Source of the DNA: Spongiibacter sp. IMCC21906
GTDB taxonomy: Bacteria > Pseudomonadota > Gammaproteobacteria > Pseudomonadales > Spongiibacteraceae
Direction of reading: 5' to 3'
DNA: 64,000 nt
NCBI RefSeq assembly: GCF_001010805.1
Contig: NZ_CP011477.1
Span: 1,255,001-1,319,000 of the forward strand
Below the pieces are notes generated by a model, which saw nothing but the letters and a program-made list of their open reading frames with translations, was not told the DNA's origin and ran no database searches. Numbering within the stretch: position 1 is the first letter of the stretch; every line of letters begins with the position of its first letter. A program made the position numbers and the translations under genes. This document shows positions 49,215 through 60,852 of this stretch, in pieces.

Positions 49215-50637
49215 ACACTCATTTGTAGTGCCAGAAATGCGCCGCGTTAAGTGCATTCACTTTGTGGGCATTGGCGGCGCAGGCATGTGCGGTATTGCTG
49301 AAGTGCTGCTTAACTTGGGCTACCGAATCAGTGGTTCTGATTTAAAAGCAGGCCCAACTACAATGCGTTTGCAGCAACTGGGTGCCAAGGTGGCTATTGG
49401 TCACAGCGGTGAGCATATTGCCGATGCTGATGTCGTTGTTACGTCGACGGCGGTCAGTGAGCAAAATCCAGAAGTCGCTGCAGCCAGAAGCAAACGGGTG
49501 CCCATTGTGCGTCGGGCAGAAATGCTGGCTGAGCTAATGCGTTATCGCCACGGTATTGCGGTGGCAGGTACCCATGGTAAAACCACCACCACTAGCTTGA
49601 TTACCTCTATTTTTGCTGAGGCAGATTTAGATCCCACCTTTGTGATTGGCGGCTTGGTTAACAGTGCAGGTACTAACGCGGCATTGGGTGAAAGCCGTTA
49701 TCTGGTGGCGGAGGCGGATGAGAGCGATGCTTCCTTCTTACACCTTCAGCCGATGGTGTCGGTGGTAACCAATATCGAAGCCGATCATATGGCGACTTAT
49801 GACGGTGATTTCTCGAAACTGAAGCGTACCTTTATTGAGTTTTTGCACAACCTGCCATTTTACGGCGTGGCGGTGGTCTGTATTGATGACCCCGTGGTAC
49901 GGGAATTGTTGCCAGACATTGGTCGGCAAACCCTGACCTATGGTTTTAGTGAAGATGCCGATTACCGCATTGATAGTTTTAGTAAACATGGCTTGAAGAG
50001 CTGCTTTAAAGTTCATCGTCCTGATAACAGTGTGCTGTCGATGTGTATCCATCAGCCGGGTGTCCACAATGTATTAAATGCTACCGCTGCAGTGGCAGTG
50101 GCCAGTGATGAAGGTTTGGACGATGGCGCCATTCAACGCGGCATTGAAAACTTTCAAGGTGTAGGGCGTCGCTTTCAACGCTATGGCGAAATGGCGATGG
50201 ATGAAGGCAGCTTTATGCTGGTGGATGATTATGGTCATCATCCCACCGAAGTGGCCGCGACAATTGCGGCTACCCGTCAGGCCTGGCCAGACCGCCGTTT
50301 GGTCATGCTTTATCAGCCCCATCGTTTTACCCGCACCAAAGATTTGTACGAAGACTTTGTCAAAGTATTGTCCTCTGTCGATAAGTTGTTGTTGCTCGAT
50401 GTGTATTCAGCTGGCGAAGAGGCGATTCCTGGTGCGGACAGTCGCAGTCTTTGTCGTAGCATTCGGCTGCAGGGCGGAATGGAACCGGTTTTTGTCGGGT
50501 CGCCGGAAGCCGCTGCCAGTATTTTAAAAGCGAATTTGAACAGTGACGATGTGCTGTTAACCCAGGGCGCTGGGAACATTGGCGCTCTTGCCCAGCAGTT
50601 GGCCGCAGAGAATTGGAGGTCTGCTGATGAGCAATAA
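49204..50637 (+). CDS. murC: UDP-MurNAc:L-alanine ligase MurC
   Basis: A 477-residue Mur ligase that adds L-Ala to UDP-MurNAc. [20 protein letters not shown] starts the N-terminal domain, [13 protein letters not shown] is the ATP loop, [16 protein letters not shown] and [13 protein letters not shown] are metal and substrate motifs. I use ATG 49204, which overlaps murG by 11 bases. Confidence 0.97.
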   Translation: MADKHSFVVPEMRRVKCIHFVGIGGAGMCGIAEVLLNLGYRISGSDLKAGPTTMRLQQLGAKVAIGHSGEHIADADVVVTSTAVSEQNPEVAAARSKRVPIVRRAEMLAELMRYRHGIAVAGTHGKTTTTSLITSIFAEADLDPTFVIGGLVNSAGTNAALGESRYLVAEADESDASFLHLQPMVSVVTNIEADHMATYDGDFSKLKRTFIEFLHNLPFYGVAVVCIDDPVVRELLPDIGRQTLTYGFSEDADYRIDSFSKHGLKSCFKVHRPDNSVLSMCIHQPGVHNVLNATAAVAVASDEGLDDGAIQRGIENFQGVGRRFQRYGEMAMDEGSFMLVDDYGHHPTEVAATIAATRQAWPDRRLVMLYQPHRFTRTKDLYEDFVKVLSSVDKLLLLDVYSAGEEAIPGADSRSLCRSIRLQGGMEPVFVGSPEAAASILKANLNSDDVLLTQGAGNIGALAQQLAAENWRSADEQ

Positions 50638-51568
50638 ACTTGACGTTAATGCCCTGCGCAATGCAATTGGCGGCAAATTGGCCGTGCTGTTAGGTGGTGA
50701 ATCTTCCGAGCGTGAAATCTCCTTAAGAAGTGGGGCGGCAGTACTGGAAGCGTTTGCGCGATTAGGGCTTGAGGCCATCGCGGTTGATGTCGCTGACGCG
50801 GATTGGCAGCAACAGTTGAGCGATATATCCCATGTGTTTATTGCCTTGCACGGTCCGGGTGGAGAAGACGGTACGGTTCAGGGCGCGCTTGAATGCATGG
50901 GTAAGCGCTATACCGGCAGTGGCGTGATGGCGTCTGCTTTGGGCATGGATAAGTTGCGCTGCAAATTATTGTGGAAGGGCGCAGGTTTACCCAGTGCCAC
51001 GTTTACAGAATTAACGGCCGCCAGTGATTGGCAGGGCATTATTGACGCCTTGGGGCAGGTCATTGTTAAGCCGGCTTGCGAAGGCTCCAGCATTGGTATG
51101 GCAAGGGCAAAATCTGCGGATGAGTTAGAAGCCGCTTGGCGCGCTGCCAGCGATTATGGTCGGGTATTTGCGGAGCAGTGGATTAGTGGCGGCGAGTATA
51201 CCGTTGCGGTATTGGGGGATAGCGCGTTACCGGCTATCAAGCTTGAGACCGATGCTGAGTTTTACGATTTTAACGCCAAATATATTTCTAACGAGACGCG
51301 CTATCTCTGCCCTTGTGGTTTAAGCAATGAGTTGGAAGCGAGTTTAAGAGCATTGGCCTTAGAGGCATTTAACAGCGTGGGTTGTCACGGCTGGGGCCGG
51401 GTCGATGTGATGCAAAATCAGCGCGGTGAGTTTTTTCTCTTAGAGGTAAATACAGTACCGGGAATGACCGATCACAGCTTGGTGCCCATGGCTGCCCGAC
51501 AGGCGGGAATGAGTTTTGACGACTTGGTGTTAAATATTTTTACCCAATGCGTGTTTGGAGATCGCTGA
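50627..51568 (+). CDS. ddlB: D-alanine:D-alanine ligase Ddl (B type)
   Basis: A 313-residue ATP-grasp ligase making D-Ala-D-Ala. [17 protein letters not shown] is the substrate motif, [16 protein letters not shown] is the DDL signature, [13 protein letters not shown] lies in the ATP site, and [17 protein letters not shown] is the metal site. The ATG at 50627 lies within the murC end; the upstream in-frame start at 50579 is inside murC. Confidence 0.96.
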   Translation: MSNKLDVNALRNAIGGKLAVLLGGESSEREISLRSGAAVLEAFARLGLEAIAVDVADADWQQQLSDISHVFIALHGPGGEDGTVQGALECMGKRYTGSGVMASALGMDKLRCKLLWKGAGLPSATFTELTAASDWQGIIDALGQVIVKPACEGSSIGMARAKSADELEAAWRAASDYGRVFAEQWISGGEYTVAVLGDSALPAIKLETDAEFYDFNAKYISNETRYLCPCGLSNELEASLRALALEAFNSVGCHGWGRVDVMQNQRGEFFLLEVNTVPGMTDHSLVPMAARQAGMSFDDLVLNIFTQCVFGDR

Positions 51569-51571
51569 GTC

Positions 51572-52354
51572 ATGAGCGCCAAACAAAACCGATTTAAACA
51601 ATCAAAAAAACCGCGCCGTGGTGATGTTATGCCACGGCTGCAGTGGGGACGAATGCTGAATCGTCTGCTGTTGGTTTTGGTAGTGATGGGTTTTGTGTAT
51701 GGCGTAGAGCGTTTGGGTCATCAGTTGGAATCGATTCCGGTTGAACGGGTGGTGTTTGCCGGTGACTTACTCCATGTGAGTCGTGATGTGTTGGTTGAGC
51801 GGGTAACACGGCATTTAGCCGTGGGCTATATCGGCTTGGATCTGGAGGCGATTCAAGTTGAGTTGGAAGAAGAGGCTTGGGTATACCGCGCCGAGGTTGA
51901 ACGCTTATGGCCGCGGCAGCTGAAAATTACCATTGTTGAGGAGTCGCCCATTGCGATATGGGGAGAGGGTGGCTTGCTTAATCATCGCGGCAAAATCTTT
52001 GAGCCGACTGGTGCACAAGATGAAAGAACAGATTTGCCGGTATTGGAAGGCCCAGAGGGCAGCGCAATAGAAATTATGCGCCAGTACCGTTTGATGAGTC
52101 AGCTGCTGGGTGATCAGCAACTGAAGTTGGTCCGCTTGCAGATGAGCCCCAGAGGAAGCTGGACGGCAATATTAAGCGGTGGCACAGAATTGGTGATGGG
52201 GCGACAGGAACCGCTGGAAAAGTTACGGCGTTTTTTATGGGTCTATCAACGCACATTAGTGGCGGATTTTGATCGAGTTAAACGTGTCGATACCCGCTAT
52301 GTAAACGGCCTCGCGGTTGCGTGGCGAGAACAGCAGGCAGACAGCAATGGTTAA
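51572..52354 (+). CDS. ftsQ: Cell division protein FtsQ
   Basis: A 260-residue bitopic protein with a basic cytoplasmic N-terminus, a membrane helix (MLNRLLLVLVVMGFVYGV), a POTRA domain (about 62-130, with IPVERVVFAGDLLHVSRDVL) and a beta domain. It forms the FtsQLB bridge between early and late divisome proteins. The ATG is three bases after the ddlB stop. ftsA starts 47 bases later. Confidence 0.95.
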   Translation: MSAKQNRFKQSKKPRRGDVMPRLQWGRMLNRLLLVLVVMGFVYGVERLGHQLESIPVERVVFAGDLLHVSRDVLVERVTRHLAVGYIGLDLEAIQVELEEEAWVYRAEVERLWPRQLKITIVEESPIAIWGEGGLLNHRGKIFEPTGAQDERTDLPVLEGPEGSAIEIMRQYRLMSQLLGDQQLKLVRLQMSPRGSWTAILSGGTELVMGRQEPLEKLRRFLWVYQRTLVADFDRVKRVDTRYVNGLAVAWREQQADSNG

Positions 52355-52401
52355 AACAAATCAATGCCAGATGTATGGGCAGGCACGGAGGGGAAAGCAC
52401 A

Positions 52402-53631
52402 ATGCCTAATGCAAACTCAGGCAGGATGATCGTGGGACTGGATATTGGCACCTCGAAGGTGGTGGCAATTGTCGGCTCGGTCAATGATGAAGGTAAGTTG
52501 GATGTGGTGGGCATTGGCTCTCATCCTTCTCGTGGACTTAAGAAAGGCGTGGTGGTGAATATTGAATCCACCGTTCACTCCATTCAGCGTGCGGTGGAAG
52601 AGGCCGAGCTGATGGCGGGCTGCGAGATCCACAGCGTTTATGTGGGCATTGCTGGCAACCATATTCGCAGCCTGAACTCCCACGGCATTGTCGCGATTCG
52701 TGACCGGGAAGTGTTTCAACTGGACTTGGATCGGGTAATCGACGCGGCTCAAGCGGTAGCGATCCCGGCTGATCAGAAAGTGCTGCACATTCTTCCCCAG
52801 GAATTTGTCATCGACGATCAAGAAGGCATTAAAGAGCCGCTGGGAATGTCTGGTGTCCGGTTGGAAGCCAAGGTGCATTTAGTGACCTGTGCCGTTAACG
52901 CCGTCCAAAACATCGAAAAATGTATTCGCCGCTGTGGTCTGGAAGTGGAAGACGTCATCCTCGAACAACTGGCCTCCAGTTACTCGGTGTTGACTGACGA
53001 TGAAAAAGAGCTGGGCGTGTGCATGGTGGATATTGGTGGTGGCACGACGGACATCGCCATTTTCACCGATGGTGCAATTCGTCATACCGGTGTCATCCCT
53101 ATCGCCGGTGATCAGGTGACCAATGACATTGCCATGGCATTGCGCACCCCAACTCAGTACGCCGAAGAAATCAAAATTAAATACGCCTGTGCCCTGACCC
53201 AGCTGGCTGGCGAAGGCGAGACCATCAAAGTGCCCAGTGTGGGTGAACGGGCGCCTAGAGAGTTGTCCCGACAGTCTTTGGCCGAAGTGGTAGAGCCACG
53301 TTACGACGAGCTTTTCACCTTGGTGCAGGCCGAGCTTCGCCGCAGTGGGTATGAAGATTTATGCGCCGCGGGCATCGTGCTGACAGGAGGCACCTCCAAA
53401 ATGGAGGGGGTGACCGAATTGGCAGAAGAGATTTTCCATATGCCTGTGCGCATTGGGGTGCCTCAAGATGTGCGCGGTTTGACAGACATTGTCCGCAACC
53501 CGATTTACTCCACCAGCGTGGGTTTGCTGCAGTACGGCATTAAGCATCAAAGCGAACATCAGGGGCACGGCAGAGTAAAGCGAGATGGCTTTTTGTCTCG
53601 GCTGACCCAATGGGTAAAAAACAATTTATAA
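52402..53631 (+). CDS. ftsA: Cell division protein FtsA
   Basis: A 409-residue actin-like ATPase that tethers FtsZ to the membrane. IVGLDIGTSKVVAIVG is the first phosphate motif, [18 protein letters not shown] is the second, and GIVLTGGTSKMEGV is the adenosine motif; the domain 1C region is intact. The C-terminal amphipathic membrane-targeting helix is FLSRLTQWVKNNL. I use ATG 52402, after GGAGGGGAAAGCACA. It is followed by ftsZ after 82 bases. Confidence 0.97.
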   Translation: MPNANSGRMIVGLDIGTSKVVAIVGSVNDEGKLDVVGIGSHPSRGLKKGVVVNIESTVHSIQRAVEEAELMAGCEIHSVYVGIAGNHIRSLNSHGIVAIRDREVFQLDLDRVIDAAQAVAIPADQKVLHILPQEFVIDDQEGIKEPLGMSGVRLEAKVHLVTCAVNAVQNIEKCIRRCGLEVEDVILEQLASSYSVLTDDEKELGVCMVDIGGGTTDIAIFTDGAIRHTGVIPIAGDQVTNDIAMALRTPTQYAEEIKIKYACALTQLAGEGETIKVPSVGERAPRELSRQSLAEVVEPRYDELFTLVQAELRRSGYEDLCAAGIVLTGGTSKMEGVTELAEEIFHMPVRIGVPQDVRGLTDIVRNPIYSTSVGLLQYGIKHQSEHQGHGRVKRDGFLSRLTQWVKNNL

Positions 53632-53713
53632 ATTTTTAACACTTCAATTTTTAACGATGTAGTAGACGGTTGCGTGTGGCCACGCAGCCTAAAATGCAAA
53701 AAGGGAGAAAACC

Positions 53714-54874
53714 ATGTTTGAACTAGTTGATAACGTTCCACAAAATGCTGTCATTAAAGTAGTTGGAGTTGGCGGTGGCGGCGGCAACGCTGTGAAACAC
53801 ATGATCGCCAGTCAGGTAGATGGGGTGGATTTTATCTGCGCCAATACTGATGCTCAGGCGCTGACCGACGTGATGTCGAAAACCGTGTTGCAGCTCGGTA
53901 CCTGTATTACCAAAGGCTTGGGCGCGGGTGCAAACCCTGAAGTGGGTCGCCAGGCTGCGATGGAAGACCGAGACCGAATCGCCGAGGCGCTTGAAGGTGC
54001 CGATATGGTGTTTATCACGGCCGGTATGGGCGGTGGTACTGGCACCGGGGCCGCTCCTGTGGTTGCCGAAGTCGCGAAAGAGCTGGGTATTCTGACGGTG
54101 GCGGTTGTCACCAAACCTTTCCCTTTTGAGGGTAAAAAGCGGATGGCCATTGCTGTAGAAGGCATGAAAGAGCTGCGTCAACATGTTGATTCGCTGATCA
54201 CCATCCCCAATGAAAAACTGTTGCCAGTACTGGGCAAGGGCACCAGCTTGCTGGATGCGTTTAAAGCCGCCAATGACGTACTTTTGGGCGCAGTCCAAGG
54301 GATTGCTGACCTGATTATTCGTCCGGGCATGATCAACGTCGACTTTGCTGACGTACGCACGGTGATGTCTGAAATGGGTATGGCGATGATGGGTAGCGGT
54401 GTTGCCAGCGGTGATAATCGCGCTAGAGAAGCCGCCGAGGCCGCAATTCGCAGCCCACTACTAGAAGATGTGAACTTGCAAGGCGCGCGGGGCATTTTGG
54501 TTAATATTACCGCGGGTTTGGACCTTTCCCTAGGCGAGTTCAGCGAAGTGGGGGATACTATCGAGGAATTTGCATCTGAGAACGCAACAGTTGTGGTTGG
54601 CACAGTTATCGATCCCGAAATGAGTGATGAACTCCGGGTGACTGTTGTTGCCACAGGTCTTGACGGCATCGGCCAGGAAGCGCCCCTGCAAGTAGTGGAA
54701 AACAAAGTCGTCGAGCCCCGCAGTAACACGGATTATCGCAAACTGGATCGCCCGACCGTTATGCGCGGCGCTTCTCACGGAGCCGCAGCACGGGAAGTCG
54801 CTCCAGCGCCTATGGAAGATAAAGATATGGAATACTTAGATATTCCTGCTTTCTTACGGCGTCAGGCGGACTAA
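53714..54874 (+). CDS. ftsZ: Cell division GTPase FtsZ
   Basis: A 386-residue tubulin homologue that forms the Z-ring. The GTP tubulin signature is [20 protein letters not shown] near residue 105, and [13 protein letters not shown] is the N-terminal nucleotide loop. A linker leads to the C-terminal peptide [13 protein letters not shown], which binds FtsA and ZipA. Its start follows AAAGGGAGAAAACC. Confidence 0.98.
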   Translation: MFELVDNVPQNAVIKVVGVGGGGGNAVKHMIASQVDGVDFICANTDAQALTDVMSKTVLQLGTCITKGLGAGANPEVGRQAAMEDRDRIAEALEGADMVFITAGMGGGTGTGAAPVVAEVAKELGILTVAVVTKPFPFEGKKRMAIAVEGMKELRQHVDSLITIPNEKLLPVLGKGTSLLDAFKAANDVLLGAVQGIADLIIRPGMINVDFADVRTVMSEMGMAMMGSGVASGDNRAREAAEAAIRSPLLEDVNLQGARGILVNITAGLDLSLGEFSEVGDTIEEFASENATVVVGTVIDPEMSDELRVTVVATGLDGIGQEAPLQVVENKVVEPRSNTDYRKLDRPTVMRGASHGAAAREVAPAPMEDKDMEYLDIPAFLRRQAD

Positions 54875-55006
54875 ATACCGGCTGAGACAGGAGTGGTTTG
54901 CGGTGACGTGCTGGTTATTCCAGCGCGGCCAGCAGGGCTGACTTTGTGTTTTTGGATGCATGCCTGATCACGGCGGTTTTGGCGCCCAGAAAGTAGAGTA
55001 AACGAC

Positions 55007-55918
55007 ATGATTAAACAGCGAACTTTACGCAACACTATCCGAGCAACGGGTATTGGTTTGCATACTGGTGAAAAGGTCTACTTGACCTTGAAACCTGCGC
55101 CGGTGGATACGGGGGTGATTTTTCGCCGTACCGATTTAAATCCGGTGGTAGAGATTAAAGCGCTGGCTGAAAATGTCGGCGACACGACTCTTTCGACAAC
55201 CCTTGTTAATGGGGATGTGCGGGTGTCTACAGTCGAGCATTTACTGTCGGCAATGGCGGGTCTGGGCATTGATAATGCCTATGTGGAACTCAGTTCTTCA
55301 GAAGTACCGATTATGGATGGCAGTGCCGGTCCATTCGTATTTTTGATTCAATCCGCTGGAATTGAAGAACAGAATGCAGCCAAAAAATTCATTCGTATCA
55401 AGAAACCGGTGACGGTGAAAGACGGTGACAAAATTGCCAGTTTTCTCCCATTTGATGGCTTTAAAGTCTCCTTCACCATCGATTTTGACCACCCTGTGTT
55501 CAAAGATCGCACCGGCCATGCTGAGTTGGATTTTTCCAGCACGTCTTTTGTGAAAGAGGTTAGCCGCGCGCGGACCTTCGGTTTTATGCATGAAATCGAA
55601 TACCTGCGTTCTCAAGGCTTGGCTCAAGGCGGCAGTGTTGATAACGCTATCGTTGTCGATGAATACCGTATTCTTAACGAAGACGGCTTGCGCTACGAAG
55701 ATGAATTTGTAAAACACAAAGTGCTAGATGCCATTGGCGATCTGTATCTTCTGGGCACCAGCCTGGTGGGTGAATTTCGCGCACACAAGTCCGGCCACGG
55801 CTTGAACAATGCATCTTTGCGTCAGCTCATTAAGGAAACCGACGCGTGGGAGTGGGTAACCTTTGAAGACCCCGCCGAAGCGCCTATTTCCTACATGGCT
55901 GCCGCTGCCAGCGCTTGA
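55007..55918 (+). CDS. lpxC: UDP-3-O-acyl-GlcNAc deacetylase LpxC
   Basis: A 303-residue zinc deacetylase, the committed step of lipid A synthesis. It begins [40 protein letters not shown] contains the first zinc His, and [18 protein letters not shown] the second His and the Asp. The length is canonical. It sits 132 bases after ftsZ; an imperfect GCTGG/CCAGC hairpin lies in that gap. Confidence 0.98.
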   Translation: MIKQRTLRNTIRATGIGLHTGEKVYLTLKPAPVDTGVIFRRTDLNPVVEIKALAENVGDTTLSTTLVNGDVRVSTVEHLLSAMAGLGIDNAYVELSSSEVPIMDGSAGPFVFLIQSAGIEEQNAAKKFIRIKKPVTVKDGDKIASFLPFDGFKVSFTIDFDHPVFKDRTGHAELDFSSTSFVKEVSRARTFGFMHEIEYLRSQGLAQGGSVDNAIVVDEYRILNEDGLRYEDEFVKHKVLDAIGDLYLLGTSLVGEFRAHKSGHGLNNASLRQLIKETDAWEWVTFEDPAEAPISYMAAAASA

Positions 55919-56389
55919 TTAATATGCCTTTAACTGCCCGGTGCTGCGCCATGACCGGGCATGGTAATCTCCCCCCATCTATGCGATATTGCGCCTCGGT
56001 GTTGCACCTTGGCGGCATGGCTATTTCCGCTTTTGGCGATAGTCCTGGCAATCGTCACCCTGGCCTTTTATATCGTTTTTGGCTTGGGGAAGTAGCAACA
56101 CAACGTCCGTTTGCCATAGGTCCTTCAGCAGTCGCTGGCCGATTCTCCATCGCGGCGAAGTCATTTTCCCGAACATTCGCCGGGGAGACTGTTGGCTAGC
56201 ATGTTTGGCGAAGGCTCGAGGCATCTCAAATGGATATATGCTTTGTCATGATGATGGTTCTACAGAAAATCTCTAACGTTTTTTCTGTTAGCTATTGTCA
56301 GTGGTTGATTAAAGCCCAATATAATCTGGGCGGTAGCTTTCAGTTTGCCGTGTATCAAATCAAACTCTCACCATAAGCAATGAATTACG
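55919..56389. other. lpxC-secA intergenic region with a stray hydrophobic segment
   Basis: These 471 bases hold no convincing gene. In one + frame, 56009-56095 (TTG to TAG) encodes 28 residues that read as a membrane helix (AAWLFPLLAIVLAIVTLAFY), but there is no ribosome-binding site. In related bacteria this gap can carry a DUF721 gene and an M23 peptidase gene, so this may be a remnant of a lost gene; that is speculation. No SecM-like arrest motif is seen. The secA promoter must lie in the last ~150 bases. Confidence 0.5.
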
Positions 56390-59146
56390 ATGATATCAGC
56401 AGTTTTTAAAAAGATTGTCGGCACCAAAAATGATCGCGAACTTAAGCGTATGCGCAAGTCTGTTGCACAGATTAGCGCCCTTGAGGAAAGCTATAGCGCG
56501 CTTAGTGATGCTGAACTGCAGGCCAAAACTGGCGAGTTCAAACAGCGTTTAGAGAACGGTGAAACGCTGGATCAAATTTTGCCAGAAGCCTTTGCTACCG
56601 CTAGAGAAGCGAGTCGTCGGGTACTGGGTATGCGGCATTTTGACACCCAGCTACTGGGTGGCATTGCCCTGCATGAAGGGACGATTTCCGAGATGCGCAC
56701 CGGTGAGGGTAAAACCCTGGTAGCGACCTTGGCTGTGTATCTCAATGCCCTGACGGGTAAAGGCGTGTTTCTGGTGACCGTCAACGATTACCTGGCGCAC
56801 CGTGATGCGAATTGGATGCGACCGTTGTATGAGTTTTTGGGCTTGCGAGTGGGTGTGATCCGGTCGGGCCAAGATGGTGCCGAGAAGCGTGAAGCGTATA
56901 AAGCCGATATCACCTACGGTACCAATAACGAATTTGGCTTTGATTATCTCCGCGACAATATGGCCTTTGCGGTTGAAGACCGTTATCAACGCGGTTTGAA
57001 CTTTGCCATTATCGATGAAGTGGACTCCATCTTGATTGATGAGGCCCGAACGCCGCTAATTATCTCCGGGCCTGCAGAAGACAGCTCGGCGTTATACAAG
57101 CAAATCAATCGCTTTATTCCCAAGTTAAAGCCTGTAGTGGTAGCTGAAGAGGGCGAAGAAGCTGCCGAGGGCGACGTTGAAGGTCACTACACTGTTGATG
57201 AAAAACAACGCCAAGCAGAGCTGAACGAAGCGGGCCACCAGTTAGTTGAAGAGTGGCTGACCCGAGAAGGCCTGTTGGAAGAGGGCGACTCCCTTTATTC
57301 TGCGGGTAATTTGAGCCTGTTGCATCACGTCCATTCGGCTTTGCGGGCCCATGTGCTGTTTAACCCCAATGTCGAGTATATCGTGCAAGATGATCAGGTC
57401 ATCCTGATTGATGAACACACTGGCCGTACCATGCCGGGTCGGCGTTTATCTGAAGGCTTGCATCAGGCTATTGAGGCAAAAGAGGGCGTTACTGTCCAGG
57501 CCGAAAGCCAGACCTACGCCTCTACCACGTTCCAGAATTATTTCCGGCTGTTTGATAAGTTAGCTGGGATGACCGGCACCGCCGATACCGAGGCCTTTGA
57601 GTTTAGACAAATTTATGGTCTAGACGTGGTGGTGATTCCCACCAATAAGCCACCGGCTCGTCGTGACCACAACGATTTGGTGTATCTCACCAAAGAAGAA
57701 AAATACGACGCCATCGTCAACGATGTGTCAGAAATCGTGACCACCGGTGCACCGGTACTGGTGGGTACAGCATCGATTGAAACCTCCGAAGAAATGTCAG
57801 CGCGCTTTAAACAAGCCGGTATCGCGCACAAGGTGTTGAACGCAAAATACCATGAGCAAGAAGCCGAAATTATTGCTCAAGCGGGTCGTCCTGGGGTGAT
57901 CACTATTGCCACCAACATGGCCGGTCGGGGTACGGACATCGTGTTGGGCGGCAACGTTGATGTGGAAATCGCCCAGTTAGATAACCCGTCAGAAACCGTC
58001 GTGAATGAGCTGCGAGAAGCCTGGAAGTTACGTCACGAAACCGTGATTCAAGCGGGTGGTTTACATATTATTGGTACTGAGCGTCACGAATCCCGGCGTA
58101 TCGATAATCAGCTCCGTGGCCGGGCAGGCCGTCAGGGCGACCCCGGTGTGTCCCGATTTTATCTGTCTCTAGAAGACAGCTTAATGCGTATTTTTGCCTC
58201 TGATCGAATTCGAGGCATTATGCAGGCCTTGGGTTTGGAGAAGGGCGAGGCGATTGAGCACCGCATGGTATCCAACGCCATTGAAAAAGCTCAGCGTAAG
58301 GTCGAAGGCCGCAACTTTGATATTCGCAAGCAATTGCTGGAATACGATGATGTAGCCAACGACCAGCGTCAGATTATTTACCAACAACGTAATGAGCTAC
58401 TTGAAGCGGATGACATCAGTGAAATGCTGCATGTGATCCGTCAGGACGTAGTTGCAGACGTTATCAGCGAATATATTCCCCCTCAAAGCATGGAAGAGCA
58501 GTGGGATATTTCCGGCTTGGAGCGTCGGGTTGAGACAGAGTTTGCAGTGAAGTTACCACTGCAAGAAATGCTCGATCAAGATGACTCTTTGCATGAAGAA
58601 GGGATCAGAGACAAAATTCTCAGTGCGGTTGAAGAGGCCTATAAAGCCAAAACTGACCGGGTTGATGTGGATATGCGTAAAATTGAGCGTCATATCATGC
58701 TGCAGGTACTGGATACGCTTTGGAAAGAGCATTTGTCCACCATGGATCATCTGCGTCACGGCATTCATTTGCGCGCCTTTGCCCAAAAGAACCCTAAACA
58801 AGAGTACAAACGCGAAGCTTTTACGATGTTCCAGCAAATGTTGGAAAGCTTGAAGCATGAAGTGGTGCGTTTCCTTTCTCATCTGCAATTACAGCAAGAC
58901 GAGAGCGCAGAAGAATTGCAGCGTCAGCGTCGTGAGGAAGAAGCCAAACGGGCGATGAACTTTCAGCATGCAGAATCTTCCGCGATGGATGCCGAAGAGG
59001 AAAACGCTGAAGCCGCAGCAGCCCCGGCGCAGGCAGCAGCAACACCAGAGACCTATGTTCGGGACGGTAAAAAAGTGGGTCGTAATGAGCCTTGTCCTTG
59101 CGGTTCCGGTAAGAAATACAAGCAGTGCCACGGTACGTTAAATTAA
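56390..59146 (+). CDS. secA: Preprotein translocase ATPase SecA
   Basis: A 918-residue SecA motor that drives proteins through Sec[23 protein letters not shown] is Walker [20 protein letters not shown] is the DEAD-like Walker B region, and [14 protein letters not shown] is the second nucleotide domain. The PPXD and helical wing are present. The C-terminus has a low-complexity linker and a zinc tail [16 protein letters not shown] that binds SecB and lipids. The start is ATG at 56390, within AATTACG-ATG. Confidence 0.98.
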   Translation: MISAVFKKIVGTKNDRELKRMRKSVAQISALEESYSALSDAELQAKTGEFKQRLENGETLDQILPEAFATAREASRRVLGMRHFDTQLLGGIALHEGTISEMRTGEGKTLVATLAVYLNALTGKGVFLVTVNDYLAHRDANWMRPLYEFLGLRVGVIRSGQDGAEKREAYKADITYGTNNEFGFDYLRDNMAFAVEDRYQRGLNFAIIDEVDSILIDEARTPLIISGPAEDSSALYKQINRFIPKLKPVVVAEEGEEAAEGDVEGHYTVDEKQRQAELNEAGHQLVEEWLTREGLLEEGDSLYSAGNLSLLHHVHSALRAHVLFNPNVEYIVQDDQVILIDEHTGRTMPGRRLSEGLHQAIEAKEGVTVQAESQTYASTTFQNYFRLFDKLAGMTGTADTEAFEFRQIYGLDVVVIPTNKPPARRDHNDLVYLTKEEKYDAIVNDVSEIVTTGAPVLVGTASIETSEEMSARFKQAGIAHKVLNAKYHEQEAEIIAQAGRPGVITIATNMAGRGTDIVLGGNVDVEIAQLDNPSETVVNELREAWKLRHETVIQAGGLHIIGTERHESRRIDNQLRGRAGRQGDPGVSRFYLSLEDSLMRIFASDRIRGIMQALGLEKGEAIEHRMVSNAIEKAQRKVEGRNFDIRKQLLEYDDVANDQRQIIYQQRNELLEADDISEMLHVIRQDVVADVISEYIPPQSMEEQWDISGLERRVETEFAVKLPLQEMLDQDDSLHEEGIRDKILSAVEEAYKAKTDRVDVDMRKIERHIMLQVLDTLWKEHLSTMDHLRHGIHLRAFAQKNPKQEYKREAFTMFQQMLESLKHEVVRFLSHLQLQQDESAEELQRQRREEEAKRAMNFQHAESSAMDAEEENAEAAAAPAQAAATPETYVRDGKKVGRNEPCPCGSGKKYKQCHGTLN

Positions 59147-59218
59147 TTCAGTTAAAGCGCCTTAAGCTAGAGATCTTAATTAGCTAGGTGAGATAGAGCC
59201 CTTGAGGTAGAACAAAAA

Positions 59219-60439
59219 ATGGCGGTTGGTTCTGGTGATTTTGGGCCATTGCACCCAGTAAGCGGAGTGCGTATTGGCATAGGCAGTGCGGGTATTAAAA
59301 AAGCCGGACGCAAAGACACGGTGGTGTTTGAGCTGTGCGAAGGCAGTGAAACTGCCGGTGTCTTTACCCTTAACGCCTTTTGCGCCGCGCCGGTAACCGT
59401 CGCCAAAGCCAATCTTGCCAAGACAGCTGCTCGGTATTTGTTGATTAATACCGGCAATGCCAATGCGGGCACGGGTGATATCGGTATGCACGATGCGCTG
59501 GAAAGTTGCCGCCATCTTGCTTCGTTGAGCCAGGTCGAGGCCGAGCAAGTCATCCCTTTTTCTACCGGTGTTATCGGTGAAAAACTCCCCATCGATAAAC
59601 TCAAATCGGCGATGCCTGATGCGTTAGCCGATTTACAAAGTGACCAGTGGGAAGCTGCTGCTCGCGGCATTATGACTACCGATACCCGCCCCAAGGCGAC
59701 GTCTCGGCAGTTGCTGCTAGATGGCCACACGGTAACCATTACCGGCATCTCCAAGGGCGCGGGAATGATTAAGCCCAATATGGCGACCATGCTGGGCTTT
59801 GTTGCTACCGATGCTGCTATTTCCCAAAGTGTTTTACAGACCTTAGTGTCCAGACTAGGGGATGCCTCTTTTAATCGCATTACCGTGGATGGTGACACCT
59901 CTACCAACGACGCTTGTGTATTGGTGGCAACAGCTCAGTCCTCCTTAGAAAAAATAGATTCAGAATCCCATCCTCATTACCCGGCATTAGAAGCGGCATT
60001 GCGGTCAGTGTTTATTGAGCTGGCCCAGGCCATTGTTCGAGATGGTGAAGGCGCCACAAAATTTGTCGCGGTGGAAGTGTCCGGCGCGCAATCGGTAAAA
60101 GAAGCTCTAAAAGTCGGCTATGCTGTGGCGGAATCGCCCCTGGTTAAAACCGCTCTCTTTGCCAGCGACCCCAACTGGGGACGTATTCTTGCCGCTATTG
60201 GTCGTGCGGGAATTGAAGCGTTAGATGTGAGCAAAATCAGTATTCAGCTTGATGATGTCTTAATTGCCGATAAAGGTGGTCGAGCTGCGAGCTATACCGA
60301 AGAAGCCGGTGCGGCGGTAATGAAGCAGGAAGAAATCGCTATTCGTATCAATCTGCGCCGTGGCGATGTGGCTGAAACCATCTGGACCACCGACTTCTCA
60401 TACGACTACGTGAAAATTAATGCCGAGTACCGAAGCTAA
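59219..60439 (+). CDS. argJ: Bifunctional glutamate N-acetyltransferase / amino-acid acetyltransferase ArgJ
   Basis: A 406-residue ArgJ that transfers the acetyl group from N-acetylornithine to glutamate in the cyclic arginine pathway. Self-cleavage at KPNMAT-MLGF makes T190 the catalytic nucleophile of the beta chain; LLINTGNANAGTG and FNRITVDGDTSTNDAC are conserved. Whether it also uses acetyl-CoA cannot be told from sequence. mutT overlaps its end by 20 bases. Confidence 0.96.
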   Translation: MAVGSGDFGPLHPVSGVRIGIGSAGIKKAGRKDTVVFELCEGSETAGVFTLNAFCAAPVTVAKANLAKTAARYLLINTGNANAGTGDIGMHDALESCRHLASLSQVEAEQVIPFSTGVIGEKLPIDKLKSAMPDALADLQSDQWEAAARGIMTTDTRPKATSRQLLLDGHTVTITGISKGAGMIKPNMATMLGFVATDAAISQSVLQTLVSRLGDASFNRITVDGDTSTNDACVLVATAQSSLEKIDSESHPHYPALEAALRSVFIELAQAIVRDGEGATKFVAVEVSGAQSVKEALKVGYAVAESPLVKTALFASDPNWGRILAAIGRAGIEALDVSKISIQLDDVLIADKGGRAASYTEEAGAAVMKQEEIAIRINLRRGDVAETIWTTDFSYDYVKINAEYRS

Positions 60440-60833
60440 TAAACCCCTTCATGTCGCGGTGGCAGTAATCCGTCGTGACAATGGCGATATCCTGATTGCG
60501 CGACGTAACGCAAACGCCCATCAAGGTGGTTTATGGGAGTTTCCCGGCGGCAAGCGCGAGTCCGGTGAGGATATTCTGCAAGCACTGGCGCGCGAGTTAC
60601 ACGAAGAGTTGGGCATCGACATTGTCCGCTCAGCTTGTCGCCAGCTTACCCATATTCACCACGATTATTCGGACAAATCAGTGCACTTAGATGTGTGGTG
60701 GGTTGACGGTTTTACCGGCATTCCAGAAGGAAAAGAAGGTCAGCCTCTGCGCTGGGTTTCTATTGCTCAGCTGGCTGATTACTCCTTTCCTGAAGCTAAC
60801 AAACCGATTCTAGACGCCATTCTGGCAGAGTGA
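60420..60833 (+). CDS. mutT: 8-oxo-dGTP diphosphatase MutT (Nudix)
   Basis: A 137-residue Nudix hydrolase. The complete Nudix box runs from G(KRESG)E through REL-x-EELGI at about residues 41-63, with the N-terminal VAVAVIRRDNGDILIARRNA and QGGLWEFPGG typical of MutT. It removes oxidised dGTP from the nucleotide pool. It starts inside argJ and, unlike the longer Pseudomonas MutT, has no thiamine-phosphate-synthase-like extension. A repeat array lies 19 bases after its stop. Confidence 0.92.
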   Translation: MPSTEANKPLHVAVAVIRRDNGDILIARRNANAHQGGLWEFPGGKRESGEDILQALARELHEELGIDIVRSACRQLTHIHHDYSDKSVHLDVWWVDGFTGIPEGKEGQPLRWVSIAQLADYSFPEANKPILDAILAE

Positions 60834-60852
60834 TTGGGTTCCTTTTCTTTTA

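Noticed and set aside
54178-54729. Reverse open frame of 183 codons inside ftsZ
   Set aside because: Antisense to the FtsZ core; Ser/Thr/Pro-rich translation is a by-product of codon use in ftsZ.
55915-56199. Forward 94-codon frame after lpxC
   Set aside because: It begins within the lpxC stop region, has no ribosome-binding site and no recognisable motif; translation looks random.
56021-56224. Reverse 67-codon frame as a DciA (DUF721) gene
   Set aside because: Its position fits a DUF721 gene in relatives, but the translation shows none of the family's helical or basic pattern and it is too short.
56230-56389. SecM-type arrest leader before secA
   Set aside because: No start with ribosome-binding site leading into an arrest-like C-terminal motif was found in any forward frame.
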